Origin: Chlorokybus atmophyticus
Lineage: Eukaryota; Streptophyta; Chlorokybophyceae; Chlorokybales; Chlorokybaceae
Direction: 5' to 3'
Assembly: GCA_009103225.1 (NCBI GenBank)
Contig: RHPI01001043.1
Location: 102,056-166,055, forward strand
Length of the DNA: 64,000 bases
Part shown: in pieces, positions 1-15,034 of the stretch
Layout of the letters: each line of letters begins with the position of its first letter
How positions within the stretch are numbered: the stretch's first letter is position 1
Notes under the pieces: model-generated
What the model saw: the letters and a program-made list of their open reading frames with translations, nothing else
Told to the model about the DNA's origin: nothing
Databases searched by the model: none
Program-made: the position numbers and the translations under genes

Positions 1-3000
1 CTAGCACACAGCGACTCAGCCTCCGCAAAGGTAAGCACGCTCACACGCAACCATACAGGTTCCAGCTAGTTCCTGCTTTGTTAGTCGTCGATTGGGGTTA
101 ATTGCCCTATATATGGCAGGTGTTGCCAATTGTGGGCAAGAGTGAACCTGGACCAGATCAGCAGAGGCTGGCTGCGAGCGTTGATGAGGCGCAGGCGAGT
201 AACGATCCGGGGTTCGTTACTGCTCGGGACCTATCAGTTGCGGCTCCAGAAGCCTCGGGCGCCGTGCTCAGCGCAGAAGACAGTAAGTGGCCTGTATCTG
301 CATGCTTGCGGGGGGGAGGGGGNNNNNNNNNNNNNNNNNNNNNNNNNNNNNNNNNNNNNNNNNNNNNNNNNNNNNNNNNNNNNNNNNNNNNNNNNNNNNN
401 NNNNNNNNNNNNNNNGCTGACCAATTGCTGGCAAGTTGACTGCTTACAAGTTGTTCACTGCTTGAGCGGTTAGTAGCGCTCATTGTTGCATGAACACGTT
501 TTTCTCTGCCTGCATACATATCTTTCTGGTTTGCACGCCGCTTCATTGTAGTGTGCAGTACCTTAGTACTACTTATGTTAATTGCTTGTATGTACATGTC
601 TATCTGTTGCAAGTGGGTTATCACTCGAATTGGAAAAAGGAGCAGTATATGTCTATGTCGTTGACTGTGGCCCAAAATGTGCTTGCCTTACTGCTTGTTC
701 TTACAACAGTCGAGCTATGTAAACATTTATGCGAATGTGTGTTAATCAGATGCTCTCATTTCAAGACGTTTGCACTCACGCTGGTGTGTCTGCAGGTTTT
801 GACAGCAGCACCTATCATGACGCCGAGGCCTCGTTCACATCAGGAACAGCAGACACAGCAGGCAGCACTAGCATGAACAACACTGACGATTCACACTCGC
901 ATTCCCGTGGCCCGGGCGGGTTTCTCCGCTCTCTGAGGCAATTATCATTTGATGCGAGAGAACGTGAGCAGTATAAAGTGGACCCGGGCGGCAGTTTGGA
1001 CCGGGAGAGGAGGCACACTGTGACTGGGGACCATAATGTCCAACCTCATGTGGCGGGCTCAGATGATGGCGCGCATGGTGACAGATCGCATGCGAGCTTC
1101 CGGGATTGGCTGAAAGTGAGCTTGTGTGGCATGCATTGTCTGTTGGTGCTCTGTTAGATGTGTGCATGTTCATGCTTTCCAGCATTGTTGCACTCAATAG
1201 GCATCTACACCATTGACTCCATGCATTGGCACACGTATCAAAGCCAATATTCGCATGCATGCATTTGGGTGACACCAGTTGTGTTGGCCAGCATGTTGGC
1301 CAGCATCGCCGGATTCAGCAGGCATACAAGCGATAAATAATGACAAATGTGCGCATGCTGTTGTGCGATGGCACTGCGAACAGTAATATTGGAAGCGCAC
1401 TTCTGTAATAACCAGTGTCATGCATAACACTGTACGTACAGGTGCAGTCGTTGCTGGTTGTGTTTGATATGGATCTTCTTGCGTGCAATCCTGTCAAGAA
1501 GATAGCTGTGCATACGTATCCTGGTATATGCAATACTGTAGTAGCGGGTTTGGATCTGGAGGCTAGACTCAAAGCTTGTGCACAACATGCATATACAATT
1601 TGCACACATGACTGTATGCCAAGGGCTTGTATGTTTGTGTATTGATATACTCTCAAGTAATGTATCTTCCTTCTTCCTGCACAAACGCACACAACTGTGC
1701 ACATTGTTATCTTTTCTGATATGCAATCTCATGACGCTGATGGCACTGCTTGCAGGCCATCTCCCTTCCCAAGTCCAAACGCCAACTGCAAACTATACAC
1801 TCCGAGCAGCCAGGTAGCCACTTACTGCATGCACGCAAGTGACAACTTGCATTGCCATTTGCTGCTAAAAGTGTGTGTTGCAGCACATGCATACAACATC
1901 AATACTTGACTGATTTCGTGATGATGATGATTATGATTTGGTGCAGTGCTGCCGCTGCGATTGGTGCCCGGAAGCACGCTCGCTGGTGCGAGTATTACCG
2001 GCCATGCGGTTGAGGTAACAGAGCCGTTCGATGTCCGAGGACCCAAGTACTTCAAGTAAGTGTTGTTCAACAACAATCCATACAGGCTCCTCGCCATGTA
2101 GAGTCTGTCAATGCGTATAAATTCGTGTTGTCAGCATGCATTCTCCTCCGTTATTAAATAGTTAATGTACTTTTGCACATCAATTGCTGCTGACCGCAGA
2201 CCTTCGTTTTGCCTAACTGTTACTTTTTTCTTGGACTGTGCTTGTGATTGAACCTTTTTGGTTCAGGGACAAGAAGAAGCAGCCCTCAGAACAGCCAGTC
2301 TATCAATTGCTAGCCGCAGGTACTGTTAGCCTCTCAGCTTCTGATCCAGTCTGATCCAGTGTTTGGTCCAACACATGCTTCTTAACATTTGGCGGCATTA
2401 CAGACGCACTGAAAAGCCCCAGCAAACTGTACCACATTACTCAGCATTTTGAGCTCGCACAACCGAGCCCGATGGTCGCCCGCAACCCAGCCGGCCTGCC
2501 GCCTTACTTGGTGGTGAATGTCCAGCTGCCGGACTACAGCCCGCCGTTGTGGGCGGGCGAAGATGCGGATGGCCCGAGCATTCAGCTGGTGTTCTTCTTC
2601 GCTTTGCGGGCAGAGTTTGTCGCGAAGCCCACCGATGCCACTCTCAAACTGCTGCAGGTAAGTTGTGTCTGATCTCGTCACAATGATTACAATTGCAGTG
2701 ATGCAATGACCACACCTGTGTTATTTTACAGCGGTTTGTGCAAGATCATCAGGAGCCTCATACCCGCGGTTTGTTTGGAGGAGGAGTGGACAAGTTCAGG
2801 GAGAGGCTAAAGCTTTTAGCGCGCATTGCCAACCCTCCTGAGGTGTGTGCAGTCTTTGTCTGGAGTGTTGTGCTTTACTTGTTGTCGGCTGTCGTCCATG
2901 TGAAGATCACCAGTACTCTAAGCAGTGGCCAGCGTGCTGCTCATACAGCATTGTCGTTAGTAGTGGCACAGAGGCTGTCATTGATGTGTGACTGATGTGT

Positions 3001-3699
3001 GCTTGCCAGGTGGAGATGAGTGCTGCTGAGCGCAAATTGGTCACATCCTACAACGGAAAGCCCGTGCTGACGAGGCCACAGCACACCTTTCATCAGGTGC
3101 GACGTTGTGTCCCACTGGTCAAGTAGGCAAGCTTTATGTTGTGTCCCATCGTCCAGCATAAGTATTCATTGTATTCATTGCGTGCGATGATCCATACGTC
3201 AAGTCTAGCATGGCATTAATGCCTAAAAAGTAATTGGTGAAACCTTCCATTGCAGAAATAAGGCTGGATGTGCATATGGTTGAAATGGACATGGTGACGT
3301 TCTCGTACTGCCAGCTGTTTATGCATGCCAAGGTTATTGATGTTACATGGTGGTTGCTGCAGGGTGACACCTACCTGGAAGTTGATCTGGACGTGCACAG
3401 ATTTAACTATCTTGCACGTAGAGGTCTGGAGACTTTCAAAACACGTTTTGAGCAAATGGTGCTGGACATCGGCTTTGTACTGCAGGTTGGTATGGAACAT
3501 TCTTGTATGCGCCCGTCAAAATCTATTACAGTGCACAGTTGTGATACCATGTTACCAAACACGCCTTGTGGTGCAGGGCAACGCGCATGATGAGCTTCCC
3601 GAACAGCTGCTCGCGTGTGTACGGCTCAGCAAGTTGGGGCATGGCCAGGTTCGCTCACTCGAGGACGTGCTGCATGCATCCCACCACGCTGCTGAATAG
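1..3699 (+). CDS. EDR2 C-terminal (DUF1336) domain protein, 5' end outside window
   Basis: Exons read at about 1-30, 120-282, 796-1115, 1756-1813, 1947-2055, 2267-2319, 2404-2657, 2732-2842, 3010-3096, 3363-3485 and 3577-3699 (stop). Each has GT/AG borders and consistent phase. The last five carry the hallmarks of the ENHANCED DISEASE RESISTANCE 2 C-terminal domain: a [10 protein letters not shown]-type strand, a [11 protein letters not shown] segment, [27 protein letters not shown], a DIGFVLQ segment and a final [12 protein letters not shown]. In plants this domain follows PH and START lipid-binding domains in EDR2-type proteins. Those would lie upstream of the window and are not seen. The exon at 796-1115 is low-complexity, rich in Ser/His/Asp, and probably a linker. 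Role inferred from the family only: membrane or lipid-associated regulator. The intron after residue 282 holds an assembly gap. Domain call is strong; exon count upstream of 1756 is less sure. Confidence 0.85.
323..415. other. Assembly gap (93 N) next to a G run
   Basis: Positions 323-415 are N. The bases just before (309-322) are almost all G. The gap sits inside an intron of the EDR2-domain gene, so no coding sequence need be missing. Confidence 0.95.
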
Positions 3700-4792
3700 G
3701 TGAATCTAACGTGACTCCTTCACTGATGGCTGCAGCATGGCATGCTTATTGTTCCAACAGCAGTAGATATATTGCTTTTGCACTTTGATTCAGTGAGTAA
3801 GGTTGGTAAGCTGTCCTGCGTTTTGTGTATACAATCATGACGACAACAGTGTGTTGGTGCGCAATACCTAACCGTTGGACAAGGCAGTCCTGAAAAGTTT
3901 GTGTCACACCTGCGGCATGAGATGTGCAATGGGCCACATCCCATGGTACATCATCGTGTACACGTCCTAGCCTTCTGTTGGTGCTGAGCTGGAGGATTGC
4001 CTGAGGGAAAACTTTTAGTCTTCACCTTTCCACACCACAGAACTGGATGGGAATTGATTGCATCACATGTTAGGTGGGTACAGCAAGAGTTGTTCTGGTC
4101 ACAATGTCCGTGACTTCCTTGTAAAGTGTTGACCGCAGAGTATATACACTGCTTATGTTTTTATTTGGTCCAGTATCCGCGACATTCTGCACACAAAACT
4201 GCTTGCCATGTCACGACCTGCCTGCATGCAACATCTTGATGGCACAATGAGGGCTTTTTGACAGAGGTGACTACGATATTCGCACTGCTGCTCATGTAAC
4301 CAAAACGTGCCAGCTGGAGCTCTCTGGGAATGGTTTTCCACTGTAGGCGACGTGGCTTGCAACTGGCAACAGCAACTGACCCTGTGATATGCACCTCCAG
4401 CACACGCAGCAGGAACTGCATACACGCGGCGACAACGTACATGCTCCACGGTGACGCTTATGGATGGTCATCATAGCCTGAGACCTGCAAGAAGGCCGCA
4501 CAGCCCAATGTTGTGTTCAAGCCAATGACCTTTGTAGCACGCAGAGTGCTTGTCACTGTGTTGCTGATGAATGGCTGTGTGGTTTGGGGAGGAACGGGCA
4601 AAAGTGAGCTGGTTTTACACCATGCGGGCACGTTAGGACCACAAGTGTGCACACCTGCCAACAGGCAGCTACAAAACAGCGGGTTACCTGCAATGCATTC
4701 GTTGACTAGCGCCCGCCTTGGCTACACAGTTGTTGTAGCTTGTGTGGTGTTTACTGCAATCAAGAAGAGAAGGAGCAGTGAGTCGTGCTATG
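3700..4792. other. Intergenic region between convergent genes
   Basis: Lies between the stop of the EDR2-domain gene (+) and the presumed stop of the membrane-protein gene (-). Short overlapping ORFs occur on both strands around 4150-4800, but none shows a recognisable domain, repeat or splice pattern. A TGTAA pentamer occurs near 4120. Nothing else identified. Confidence 0.5.
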
Positions 4793-7210
4793 CTATAAAC
4801 TAAAGTTTGCAGGTACACACTTGTGACACTGCATGTTCACGCAGATTGGCATGTGAGAGTTCCCCTTTGCATCTTTTGTACACACTGTGAAGGTGTACAA
4901 AAGTGGGTGTGTTTGAGCAAACACAGGCACTGAGGCAATGACAGTACCTGGTTGCTGTGCTGCAGGTGCTCCGGGTGTAATAGGTGTCACCTGGGATTTA
5001 TCGTCAAGTTGCTGAAGGCCTCGATTTCTCAATAGAAGACGCTTTCCCAGATTATCAAGCATCGGGTTGAAGACAAGACGCGTCTCCACCTCTTTGCTTA
5101 CAAAGAACATAAAGAAGATGATGCCGACAAAGCTCCACGCGCCACCCTGACCGAAGATGACACAACTGATAAGTTCACCACACACGTTGTATCGAGACAA
5201 CACGCTGTGGTCAGCGGATGTAGCTCAACGCACCACGTTGCCAATGATGCCAAAAAGGGGTGCATTGTCGTCTATGTGGAGCGTTCCTTCTGGAGACGCG
5301 TAAAGCCACATGACGAGCGCTTGATTGAAACTCGCTGGAGGTAGGTACGCTCCGGACCTTTGCGTGCCATTATATTGCATCTCGGAGGATGAAATGCTTT
5401 GCACGGAATACAGATTCAACTGAACAGAACAAGAGGAAGATGAGTACGCTCGTCACCATCAGTAACAACACCTTACAACAGCTTGTAACAACCACAAACA
5501 AGAGCGCACCGGCTCTCCCAAACTGATGGCGCCATCCAAGCGTCTCCTCGCAGTTTTTGCAACTGTCACCCTATTGACCTTCCTAACCGGCAGATATGCC
5601 GAGCCTTGTACATCCGTCTGGATGTCATAAAACCACCGATCGCTGCCAACAAACAGGTGTACAACCAAGGATATGAGACATGCTCATGTGTCAGAGATAT
5701 GTCACACAATGTACGTACTCGCGCCTTGATGCTGTCTCAGGCAGGTTTGGGGGCGTGTCTGCAAATGCAACTAACAGATCGGCACCCATGACATCCACAA
5801 AGGTCCCGTTAAACCAGAGGTGGAAGCCGAAGCCTGTTTGGGGATCCATCGGTGGCGTGCTAATGAAGTCATAGATTATGCACCAGTCATCTGGTGCAGA
5901 AGTGGAGTTGCGATAGAAGAATGTGAAGGATAGTTCAGTGGTGGTTTGGATTGTATGATTGGTGAATGCGAGCCCATTCCCAGCCTGACTGCTTGTTACA
6001 TACGAGCATCGTTGCTGCACACGGAGTTTTACAAAAAAATCTGAGAACAGCGTTCACTGGCAATGAAGGCTGACGGGGTCACTCCATGCATGACAGCAAC
6101 CAGCTTATGCACTGTTGAAGCGCGTGTGTGTGCGTGTGTGCTTGCGTGTGCGTGTGTGTGCTGCTACACATCTGTGCACGTCTGTCCGTCTGTGCATGTA
6201 CATACTGACACACACGCACGCATGCATGTCACTATACACGCACCCATGCATGCTCATCCACCTGTTCGCGCGTGCCTTGTGTGAGCCTCACAATGAAGTA
6301 ACAAGTATGCACATACAGTGAATGAGTGAGGTTTGGCTGACCTGCACAAGATTGGCTTCTGGTTTGAAGGGAGGTCCAGGGTACATGCTGGCGGGCTCAC
6401 ACGCGCCTTTGTCAAGTCCGGGTTGTGTAGCCGTTCTTGGGAAGAACCGCGGAAAGATGGTACTGGTGTCCACAGCAATCTGTGCACGAGCATGGTTGAT
6501 ATGTGTCCAATATCTCCTGCTTGCAATGACCATTAAGACCCAACATGCTTGCCTTTCCGTATGAGCACAGCAGAACGCTAGGCAGGGTAATCGCCTCCTC
6601 CCTTGGGATGTTAAATGTAATGGTCACGGAGGGGTCCTTGTAATCACTAATCAACTGCAAGAGCACTACTGTTATTGTGTGCTCTTATAGTGCGCAGCAG
6701 GTAAGCAACACTGAACTGCAGACTTCATGTAGCGCAACCATCGTTAAGCATGGCACTGTGTCATGTAAGCTCAACATGCTTTACAGTGAGCTGCAGTTTG
6801 TTGAACATAAGGGCTCCTTACCTGAACAACAAGGTAAGCGCAGTAGGCTACGAAGGCGACGAGCAGTAGGCCGTATATGAACCAGGCGCGCTTGCGGTGA
6901 TGCTCCTCCACCTCCACCACGTTGATGCCGCCGATAGAGCTCACTGCCGCAAGCGCTTTGGGCAACTGAACAGAGAGCAGATCACACAACAGAATACTTG
7001 TCGACTGAGCGCAACACACCATCCCAGCTCTACACAATAGTGCACAACAACACAGCAACTGCAGTATGGCAGAGCCAAAGCAAATCAGATCTTCTTCTGT
7101 TATGCTCGTGCTGTAAAGCATGCACTGCGTGCCAGGTCAGACACGGGCTTGCTAACAAACCATGTCCTCAGTATATGACAGCAGATCAAGCTCACCTTCT
7201 TCGTTGCCAT
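4793..7210 (-). CDS. Unrecognised membrane protein with two transmembrane segments
   Basis: Eight exons are proposed on the minus strand: 7210-7196 (ATG), 6965-6822, 6654-6553, 6479-6342, 6014-5719, 5642-5588, 5419-5234 and 5146-4793. Together they give an in-phase protein of about 429 residues. A short charged N-terminus is followed by a hydrophobic segment (WFIYGLLLVAFVAYCAYLVV, about residues 31-52). Then comes a large domain of extracellular or lumenal character, rich in aromatic residues and with N-glycosylation-type sequons (NHT, NST, NGT). A second hydrophobic segment (FVGIIFFMFFV) lies near residue 325. After the first segment comes a Y-x-DPSVTITF...LPSVLLC stretch. The splice after 6553 would use a GC donor (gcaagc). 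I do not recognise the family. Topology recalls two-TM channels of the DEG/ENaC type, but this is only a resemblance. The C-terminal exon beyond about 4990 is uncertain; an alternative donor exists there. Confidence 0.55.
6115..6320. repeat. GT/CA low-complexity tract in an intron
   Basis: A stretch of alternating gtgtgtgcg and cacacgcatgcatg-type sequence within the intron between membrane-protein exons at 6342 and 6014. Such tracts recur throughout the window and are intronic or intergenic. Confidence 0.7.
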
Positions 7211-7718
7211 TGCGCCTCAACTCCCTAAAGGCGGATCTGGGTCCCGGCCCACCTCCAGATCGATTGCAAACTGAGCACCTTCCTGACACCTTTCTGTCCT
7301 GCTTGTGCTTAGCTGACCTGCCCTCAGCAGCAATGCCGTCTCACACCACCACTTCAGAAGACAGCTTCAGCTACAGCAACAAGTAAAACAAGCTCGAACA
7401 GATCGACAAGCTTGCACCCTAACCACCTGGCCGCCGCCACCGTCGCTGACAAGCAGTGCTTGTCACATTGTGTTTTTGTCGCTAGGCCTAGGCCTGCATA
7501 TAACACGCGGCTGCGCACAGCAGCACTGTGACTGCTCGTGAGGCTGGTCTAGACTGCCGTGCCACTGCAGTGCCACACTAGCAGCGTTACAACGGATATC
7601 ATCAAGAGCGTTTTGGGCACTGGGCTTCCTGCTTCCATTGGTCCAGATGGTCCGGTTATTGGCATATATGACAGTCTTTATCAGGTAAACTTCTGCTCAG
7701 AGTGCGATCGTGGCAGTC
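7211..7718. promoter_or_regulatory. Divergent intergenic region of the membrane-protein and SufS genes
   Basis: About 510 bp separate the two outward-facing start codons (7210 minus, 7719 plus), so both promoters should lie here. A ggcctaggcctgcatataa stretch near 7485-7503 is a possible TATA-containing core for the plus-strand gene. This is a guess from composition. No other motif stands out. Confidence 0.35.
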
Positions 7719-10527
<2,809 letters not shown>

Positions 10528-12960
10528 TTGTGGTAGTGTGCAGGAGTGGTGTGGCAGTTTTGTTGCTGAACGGTAGTGTTGCTGTAAATAAATACCATTG
10601 CTTATTGCTTGCAATAATGATCGAGGGTAGTTGCTGGGTTGGGACTCTGCACCTTAGTCATGTGCGGAGTTGGTTTGGTCTGACACTATGCTACACTTAC
10701 CAGACAGGCATTACACATTTGTGGCGGCGGTTGTCGGTGGGTCATCATGCCATGTTGTCGTTATGTGATGGGGCCGTATTGAGTCAAAAATAAACCTCAA
10801 CAAAGTGAGACATAGCGGCAAAAATCTTCCATGTGCCCATGGTGTAAACGGGCCGTATACAAAAATTACGCAATACGTATGCATATGCACGACACATGCA
10901 ATGGACTCAGCATCATGTCCACATGCAGTCCACACCGTTCATATAGACCACCGGCCTACTGTCACTAGCTCACTTTACTACCTACTCTACCAACAATGTG
11001 TTGCGGATGCAAAGGATCACAACATGGTATACAGAAGATGCACGGAGGAACTCGCACATGCAGAACTGCGTGAACATGCAATGCCACAACCCCTCACCAA
11101 CTTGACCAGCGGGCTAAGCTTAAGGCATGCGCCTGCATGCCATCTCCAACTACCTACCACCCACCCATATCCCCTATCCATATCACTATTGCCCCCTCTC
11201 ATACATGCATGCATGCATGACAGTTGCAGTTAACTAGACTCTAAACAAGCGCTATACAGGGAAGGTGATTAATTACCAAGGTTGATGTGCCTAGTTCGTT
11301 GACAAATGATTGGGTTTATGGTAGATCCCACGATAGGCTCTTGAATTGAATATTGCAGTTGTGGTTGGTCCACAAGTGCTATAAATAAAACCATTGTGCA
11401 GCATGTTGTAGGCATAGTAGTTGAGATTGCCATAGCATGCAGAATGTGTATGCGAGCACACATGTCACTCCCGCACGCAGTCACCACTGAGCATACAAGC
11501 AACCCATGTACAAACACAACAATCCCCTTAAAGAGTGACTCGTAACCAACTCATTTCATCAACAAATCAAGCATTGTGCGCATCTTGCAACTTAAGAACG
11601 CCACAAAGCACATGTGTACGCACACAAGATGATGCGAGTATTAAGAGTGAGCACACGGCACTGCATAATTTGCCACGTACTCGTTGCCACTTGAACTCTT
11701 CCTTACCCTACCACACACAATATAGCTGCGGGATGAATCACTCTTGAACCTATGTGTTGTGCAGAGAAAGAGGATGAACGCAGCAGATCAACATGATGTT
11801 AAAAGTTGAAGTGCGCGCGGCAAGTGCTGATAACGTGAAAAAGCCATAGGTAGAGGAGTTGAGAGTTAAAGCACATGTTTCATGTTTACAAGTACTTGGC
11901 GTGCAAGCATTCTATTTTATGATCAAGCTCAAGGCTTTACCTCTTGTCTGCCACCGGCGGGCATACAAAACGTACAAAAAGAGTAGACTAGTTGTCTACT
12001 TTTTGTCATAAACACTTTATGCAATCAACCTCTCAATGATAGTGTTAACAACGTCATACACAAATTCAACACCTTATGCAAACCGTAACTTCATAACTCC
12101 GATAGCATAATAATCGTGCTTTTCAACATGCACAATGTGAGTGTAAGTAACGCATTACATTAAACTTGAATTTTGGCTCAAGAGTGTAAGTATCGCATTA
12201 CATATGTGTTTATGAATAAACCTTGCTCATTTTTAGCATACTTTGCCTGAATTGAAATTTTGCAACTATACTTGGCACATGCTAAGTATACCATTTATGC
12301 AGCATGCCACGCGTCAAGCTTCAGATGTACTAAGCAACCAGCAAGCACACTATTGCAATGCCATAGAATCTCTATAACGGGCACTGGTCAATGTACTGGT
12401 ATTGTTGCTTTGTTAAGGCCTCTCTTAAGCACGGGTGTTATGGAGATGTTTGCATTGCCTTAACTTATCAATTGCAGCGAGTGCGCTTTCATCGATCGTG
12501 TGTTTAAATCATTCATCGCACAATATCTTATAGCACATAATGTCAATGAGAGGATAAGAGCTGCTGAATAAATAGCCGGACAGAATAACAAAAAAGCGCT
12601 CTAGAAGGGCCGTTACAAACTTGATGAGTGGTATAATTCACTACTTCAATTACAAACCATTGTGTGCATGCATAATGTATAAGGCATAGAGCAAAAAAGT
12701 CAACTAGCCACAACAAGTAGCACCACAAGCAGCAAGCAGACTAGGCACACACGTCGCAAATTTTACACGGTGACTGACGAGAGACTGAGGGACTGTTGGA
12801 TGCCTGACCCTATCTGACCCTAACGGACCTAACGACTTGGGCCGCAGAGGGACTGAATAAATAAATGCCGGTGCGTATTGTGGACAATAAGTAATTGCCG
12901 ACCCCCGATCGTACAGTACAGTGGACTGTTGCCTACCAGTGATGACGTGACATCAACATA
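10528..12960. other. Gene-poor intergenic DNA
   Basis: No ORF with domain content or splice logic was found on either strand. The first hundred bases contain the probable 3' UTR and poly(A) region of SufS (TGTAAATAAATA near 10580). Local composition turns AT-rich between about 11700 and 12700. Confidence 0.5.
12140..12203. repeat. Short direct repeat, 2 copies of about 20 bp
   Basis: A gtgtaagta-a/t-cgcattacat unit occurs near 12141-12160 and again near 12184-12203, differing at one base, with a period of 43 bp. Function unknown. Confidence 0.7.
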
Positions 12961-13350
12961 TTTTGACGGCCGACCGCCGGTCATACTTCTTCCGTAACGG
13001 CGACCTACCTGTAATGGCAATTAAGTGTATATTCAGGCCCCTAATGGCGGCGGTCGATACCGGTGAGTTGGAGTTGACCCGCGGCCGGCCGTCGGCCGTA
13101 CATAAGCCGCGCCGGCGACTAACCTATATTGGCAAGCAAGTGACCATTCAATCTCAACCAAGTCTCCTAAGAGGGACGAACGATGGCGGCGAGTACCTGT
13201 TAGTCCGGTTAGTTATACTCGGCACACTTAATGGAACAATAGTACCATTGCGATGGTACAACAGTCCCATCAAAGTACCCTATACGGTACTCATCATTCA
13301 ATGGTGGAACGGTGCTGTCGTACCATTTTAATGGTACGACCGTACCATTG
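12961..13350. repeat. GC-rich block with GTACCATT inverted repeats
   Basis: The composition changes abruptly to cggccg/ccggcg-rich sequence. From about 13230 the octamer GTACCATT and its complement AATGGTAC recur. Positions 13318-13339 form two perfect 10-base arms around a 2-base centre. No coding content recognised. Confidence 0.6.
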
Positions 13351-13424
13351 AACTTGAAGACGTTGAGCGTTTAAAACGCAGCAGCATTTCAAACGCTGAA
13401 CGGCTTCATTTACGAGGACAGTTG

Positions 13425-13480
13425 TGCGGCGGTGGCGGCGGCGACGGCGGTGGTGGCGTTGGCGGCGGCGGCGGCGGTTG
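13425..13480. repeat. GGC/GGT trinucleotide-repeat tract
   Basis: A run of ggcggtggcggcggcgacggcgg-type sequence. Similar tracts lie at the 5' ends of genes near 7720, 46970 and 61325, so this one might mark an unrecognised transcript start. No convincing ORF follows it. Confidence 0.5.
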
Positions 13481-13764
13481 GTGAGTTTGTGTATATGTGT
13501 GTACACCGAGTAGTTGAGTTGCATGTGCATGATGGCGTTATGTTAAGTGCAACAGCACAACCCGCCCTTCTTACAGGCCAGGTCAGGCCAGGCCAGGGTG
13601 CGGCGGTGGCGGCATGGTAGGTGAGTTTCTTTGTATGTGTGTGTATGATGCCGTTGTGTTGACGCCCTTCTTGCCGACCAGGCCAAGCGGAGGAGGAGCG
13701 GCGGCGCAGGCGCGGAGGAGTGGAGAGTGGAGGAGCGGCGGCTGAGTATAAGGGTAGAGTATAT

Positions 13765-13816
13765 AGGGTAGTAGTAGTAGTAGCTCAATGTAGTAGTAGT
13801 AGTAGTAGCTCAATGT
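13765..13816. repeat. AGT trinucleotide microsatellite
   Basis: Two runs of (tag/gta)n around 13770-13785 and 13792-13809 are separated by a repeated ctcaatgtagt element. Confidence 0.8.
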
Positions 13817-13997
13817 AGTTTACATTGTAGCGTAGTAACATGTTACAATGTTTATTATTATCGAGTTATATGTTTATTATTATTATATTATATTTTACAT
13901 TTGTGAATCAGTCAAGTTAAGACATTATATTATATAAATGTGACTCGCCGTCTCTCACAGTCGACGACAATCACATGCAGTACCTGCTCGTGACTGA

Positions 13998-14180
13998 ATG
14001 GTACCGATAGGTATTGGGGACAGTGACGTCAGGTACCTTGAAGGTAACATAAGGTACCCCAAAGGTACCTGTTAGTTGGGTACCTTCGAGGTACAGTCGC
14101 CGGTACTTAATTGTTAGGTACCGGTTAGTTAGGTCAAGTCCCCTTTGCTTGACTGATGGGTATTCAACAGGTACCTGTTA
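13998..14180. repeat. GGTACC-rich cluster
   Basis: Seven copies of the palindromic hexamer GGTACC, plus half sites, lie within about 180 bp, often in the form aaGGTACCt. Chance would give far less than one. No ORF uses the region. It could be a degenerate satellite or a protein-binding array. Confidence 0.75.
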
Positions 14181-14353
14181 GTCTAGGTTAGTCCCTTTAT
14201 CAAAACGGCCGCCGACTGATGGTGACGGCCGTTATACTCAGGTCTCTGTATCAACATTACAGGTGGACTGAGGTACGACAGTCAAATTGAATATCTTCAG
14301 GTGCACGGCCGTTGCCAATATCTCATCGGCCGGCAGGGGAAACAATTTGCGAC

Positions 14354-14630
14354 GAAGTGAGGACCCCAAAGTGAGGCAACCGCGTGTGCCTTACAAGCTT
14401 CCAGATCATTTATATGTTAATAAAGGCCACAAGCAGCTTCAACACATGCTAGATTTGCAACGTTTCGAGGAGGCCATCACTGATGTGGGCCACCGCGCTT
14501 TAGCTACAAGCTCTCATTTAACCTTATTTTAATCGCAACATAAAGAGGACCTTGTAGCGTTTTCTGAACACCTGTGTTAAAGGTGAAAAGATGCAATTAC
14601 ATGGTTGCCTCACTTTGGGGTCCGCACTTC
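14354..14630. mobile_element. MITE-like unit with 28-bp terminal inverted repeats
   Basis: The arm at 14354-14381 (gaagtgaggaccccaaag...) is the reverse complement of 14603-14630 with 27 of 28 bases matching. This bounds a 277-bp unit. The inside shows no transposase. A short ORF (14287-14532, +) crosses the left arm and has no recognised domain. No clear target-site duplication flanks the arms. A non-autonomous element or a hairpin-forming transcript are both possible. Confidence 0.5.
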
Positions 14631-14639
14631 AAGTTGTAC

Positions 14640-15030
14640 TCTTTGCCATATTCATTGCGATGAATAGAGAGTCCGCAAACCTTTTGAAGATAGCTTTCAA
14701 ATTTGATCGGCCTATTTACAAAGGAGCCCTTCTCCGCTGCACCGGAGTTCACCAAAGTGCTCCAATGAAATTGCATTGTCATGACATTGCTTGCGCACAG
14801 TGAACAGGCGATCGAGGGACTTTGCCGTCATGTAATTTTTCACTTTAGCTATAAAGAAAGGTAACAAAGCTGCTTCAACCACACAGCTTTATCAACTACT
14901 AATGTAAAGATAGTGTTTTCAACAGCGGTGAACCTCTTGTTAATATGCTCCAATAAACCATGATGCTTTCTAACTGTCGTCATCTTTTGTGCCGTTGTCT
15001 TTGCCTTGCTGTGCCTTTTCCAATGGCACA
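14640..15030. other. Intergenic, no gene recognised
   Basis: Short ORFs on both strands lack domains and splice structure. The region probably belongs to the repeat block that follows. Confidence 0.4.
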
Positions 15031-15034
15031 GCAA

